From: Symbiodinium natans | Taxonomy: Eukaryota; Sar; Dinophyceae; Suessiales; Symbiodiniaceae | DNA length: 64,000 bases | NCBI GenBank assembly: GCA_905221605.1 | Contig: CAJNDS010002356.1 | Span: forward strand, 127,001-191,000 | Direction: 5' to 3' | Shown: piece after piece, positions 61,713 through 64,000 of the stretch | Position numbering within the stretch: position 1 is the first letter of the stretch | Layout: each line of letters begins with the position of its first letter | Translations under genes and position numbers: made by a program | The notes under the pieces: generated by a model | Told to the model about the DNA's origin: nothing | Database searches by the model: none | The model's input: the letters and a program-made list of their open reading frames with translations, nothing else

Positions 61713-62129
61713 TTTGACTCCAGGCAATTGTGGTTTCGACTCCGGAGAGAGACAGCTACATGAAATCAAGCCTTTGCGGCTGCATGGAGCAGATTTGCAC
61801 CCCGTCTGCTTCCGCTGGATAACAGTAGTGGGCGCAATGGCTCGCACCATGCCAGCTCTGTACCATTGGCACATTCAGGAGCCACGCAAGCGCCAAGAAA
61901 GGCGACTCAACGGAATTCTCCAGCACAGCACAGACGGTGCTCCATAGAATGAAAGCACATGAACTCAACCGCCCCGCGAGCACTTGCCATCTCGGGCAGC
62001 ATGCTCTTCACAAGGGTCATGAGTCTGCACTACTAATCTACTTCACCAGAATTGGCATTCCTTTTAGCGGCTTGAGCTCCTCATTGCTTGATTGGCCTTT
62101 CCTCGGCACCCAGATGCTGAAACAAAGCA

Positions 62130-63412
62130 AATGAGCAGAGGACGACACTCAAAAGTGTATTCAAAGAATTGATACCTTCTGTGACCAAGAGTCTTCCACA
62201 GCACGTCTGCCAGAAGGCCAGCTATAATTGCTGAACCACCAAGCGCTTGTGCATGGGTGAGATGCAGCCCATATACAATGTAGTTGAGACAGCAGGTGGC
62301 AACGGGCTGTAGAGTCTGGAAGGCAGCCACTGTAGTAGGTGCAGAAAGTTTGTTGGCCCAGGCACTTACACTGTAGTTGTACGCGGTGACGAACACAGCC
62401 GCATATGCCAAGGCCAGCTGTGAAATGAGGTGGTTTGCACACAGCCAGTCTTTTGCAGCAGGTGCTGAGTAGCAAGCGGATGGGAAAATGCCGCAAGCTG
62501 CAATCAGGAAGGAGACGGCAGCAACAAACATAGGCGAGTACTTGTGCAAGACGCCGCATTGCTTCTGGAGGACGCCGTAGGCAGCACCTGCTGCGACGTT
62601 CACAGCAAGAAATAGCCAACCCACCTTGACGCTGGCCGTAGAAGACAGTCCGAGAACATGTAGGTCATGACCAGAGACAATGACTGTTGTCGCACCCATG
62701 GCACAGGCACAAATGCAAACGGCCTTGCCTGAGTGCTAAGGCATGCTACGGCAAGCTAACCGATTCTAGCCCACAAGAAGCAAGGACCAAACAAAAGGTG
62801 CAAGTCCAAGTTGCCAGCTGACCAAGGCTCAATGCCCAGCATCGCTGACATCACTGCAGCAATCACTGGCATAATGGGTTGGAAGATCGCGCACACAATG
62901 GCCGGTAGTCCTGAGTGAAGGGTGAAGGAGGAAAACTAAGCGAGTACTACCAATGCAAAAATTAGAACGCAATGCTTGCTAAAGTAGATGGAAGCGTCTC
63001 GACACAGCCATCAGTCCGCCGATAGTGTTCAGGCCAAGCAGGCACGCCTGCAACTTCAAGGGGTTGGCAAAAAAGTGTCAATGCAACTGTCAACGCAACT
63101 GATGCAACTCGGCAACTCGGCAACTCGGCAACTCGATGTCTGCGCTCGACAGACATCAGTTGACTCATGTTGACTCCGAGCCGCTAGGAGGAAGAACTTC
63201 TCACCATCGGAGCGCAGACATCGAGCAATCTCCGACACCGGACGAAAGGGCCTGTCGGCCCTGGACCGGACTGCCGGAACGCAGTACATGGTCGCCATCA
63301 TCAATATCGAACCAAATAAACATCTGTAGAACAGAAACCTGAGAGCAAGACGGGGGTGTCTAATGGCGCCTGTTACTTTTGAACACGCGAACTCAGTCAA
63401 AAGCCTTGCCAT
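62130..63412 (-). CDS. EamA/DMT-superfamily membrane transporter
   Basis: Drug/metabolite-type ten-helix transporter; the substrate is not predictable here. Exons: 63412 to about 63170, beginning at a possible ATG (MARLLTEFACSK), with FLFYRCLFGSILMMATMYC and PVSEIARCLRSDGEKFFLLA; 63047 to about 62990 (ACLLGLNTIGGLMAVSRRF); 62910 to about 62815 (LPAIVCAIFQPIMPVIAAVM); and about 62626-62130, holding the second half (WLFLAVNVAAGAAYGVLQKQ, LALAYAAVFVTAYNYSVSAW, SAPTTVAAFQTLQPVATCCL, ALGGSAIIAGLLADVLWK). Both halves show the EamA pattern in which AxFQxLxP is followed by a hydrophobic stretch, which suggests the internal duplication of the family. The donor of the third exon is unclear. It may resemble plant WAT1-type members, but I cannot separate subfamilies. 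It is head-to-tail with IFT74, about 420 bp upstream. Confidence 0.75.
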
Positions 63413-63424
63413 GGAGCAGATACG

Positions 63425-64000
63425 GTGAGGTACCCTCGGCCATTGCGGCCTTGGCGATCAAGTGCCAAGCACCATAGATGCTCGCAACCTTTGCTGGCGT
63501 CCAAAAATGATGGATCTGCGGTGTGTGGTCATCGGGTCAACTGCCGTGACTCTGGGAGCTCGCTGCGCCGGGTCGAAGCCATGCATGGGAAACACATGAT
63601 GGAGCTACTCCATGCTAGTTGGGGGGGGTCATGGGCATGCACAAGCCACGGAACGGAAGTCAAACCAACCACGACGAGCAGGTCAGACCTCGGATGCAAG
63701 TCTGCAGCACTGGTTTGCAACCTGCATGGCCCTCGTACTGTTGGCAACCACCCACATGTCCTTCGTACACCAACCACAGATGATGCTTGCTCTTCTTGTA
63801 CTTTGACATCATGACTCTCATGGTGCCCACCCAAGCTACACTACGGACAACAATGAGTGTTTCTTCGGTGGCGCAAGACTCGTCAATGTCACTGGGGACC
63901 CTACGAGCCTCTTCCAGACATTGAAAGAAAGCATTTGATATGCATGAAATGGGGGTACACACAGAACAGCCAAGCAGGCAGCCAAGCAGACAGCAACAGC
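63425..64000. other. 5' flank of the EamA gene / unresolved open frames
   Basis: A plus-strand frame (63425-63814) and an overlapping minus-strand frame (63962-63660, with FFQCLEEARRVPSDIDESCA) are both open. Neither has a recognised domain. The minus frame could be the 3' part of the next gene in the array, cut by the window edge. Confidence 0.3.

Overview
This looks like nuclear DNA of a dinoflagellate, most likely a member of the Symbiodiniaceae or a relative. That assignment is an inference. It rests on four observations. Every exon I can identify is on the minus strand, a long one-way gene array. Genes are cut into short exons by 60-190 bp introns, several of which need GC (perhaps GA) donors to keep a conserved protein in frame. 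The two interstitial telomere-like tracts are of the TTTAGGG type. The DNA is rich in microsatellites and low-copy repeats. I see no bacterial gene organisation, rRNA, tRNA, CRISPR array or spliced-leader gene.

Layout in transcriptional order (right to left). 63.4-62.1 kb: an EamA/DMT-type transporter. 61.7-57.3 kb: an IFT74-like intraflagellar transport gene, with one intron largely filled by a small inverted-repeat element. 57.2-54.6 kb: exons including an EF-hand protein. 54.2-52.3 kb: a type II (SLC34/NptA) sodium/phosphate cotransporter in one long exon. 51.46-50.04 kb: a 1.4 kb TG/CG-rich compound microsatellite. 49.5-46.7 kb: exons of unrecognised gene(s). 46.3-41.5 kb: an A+T-rich block of degenerate repeats, foldbacks and homopolymers. 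41.35-40.0 kb: a gene start with a signal-peptide-like N terminus. 39.4-37.1 kb: little coding signal and a telomere-like tract. 36.9-36.1 kb: a charged coiled-coil protein. 34.9 (perhaps 35.8)-27.8 kb: a NEK10-like protein kinase with armadillo-like N-terminal exons. 26.9-24.8 kb: a four-exon coiled-coil protein. 24.2-20.2 kb: strumpellin (WASH complex subunit 5). 19-1 kb: exon clusters of unrecognised genes, one containing a DUF3431-like segment at 11.3-11.1 kb, separated by repeats.

The recognisable genes lean towards cilia and endomembrane traffic: IFT74 (IFT-B core), NEK10 (a cilium-linked kinase in animals) and strumpellin (endosomal actin nucleation). This is suggestive but proves no operon-like logic. 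Exon boundaries are my own reading, based on reading frame, splice dinucleotides and remembered family sequences. Most were not checked against transcripts. Where two frames are open over the same exon, I say so.
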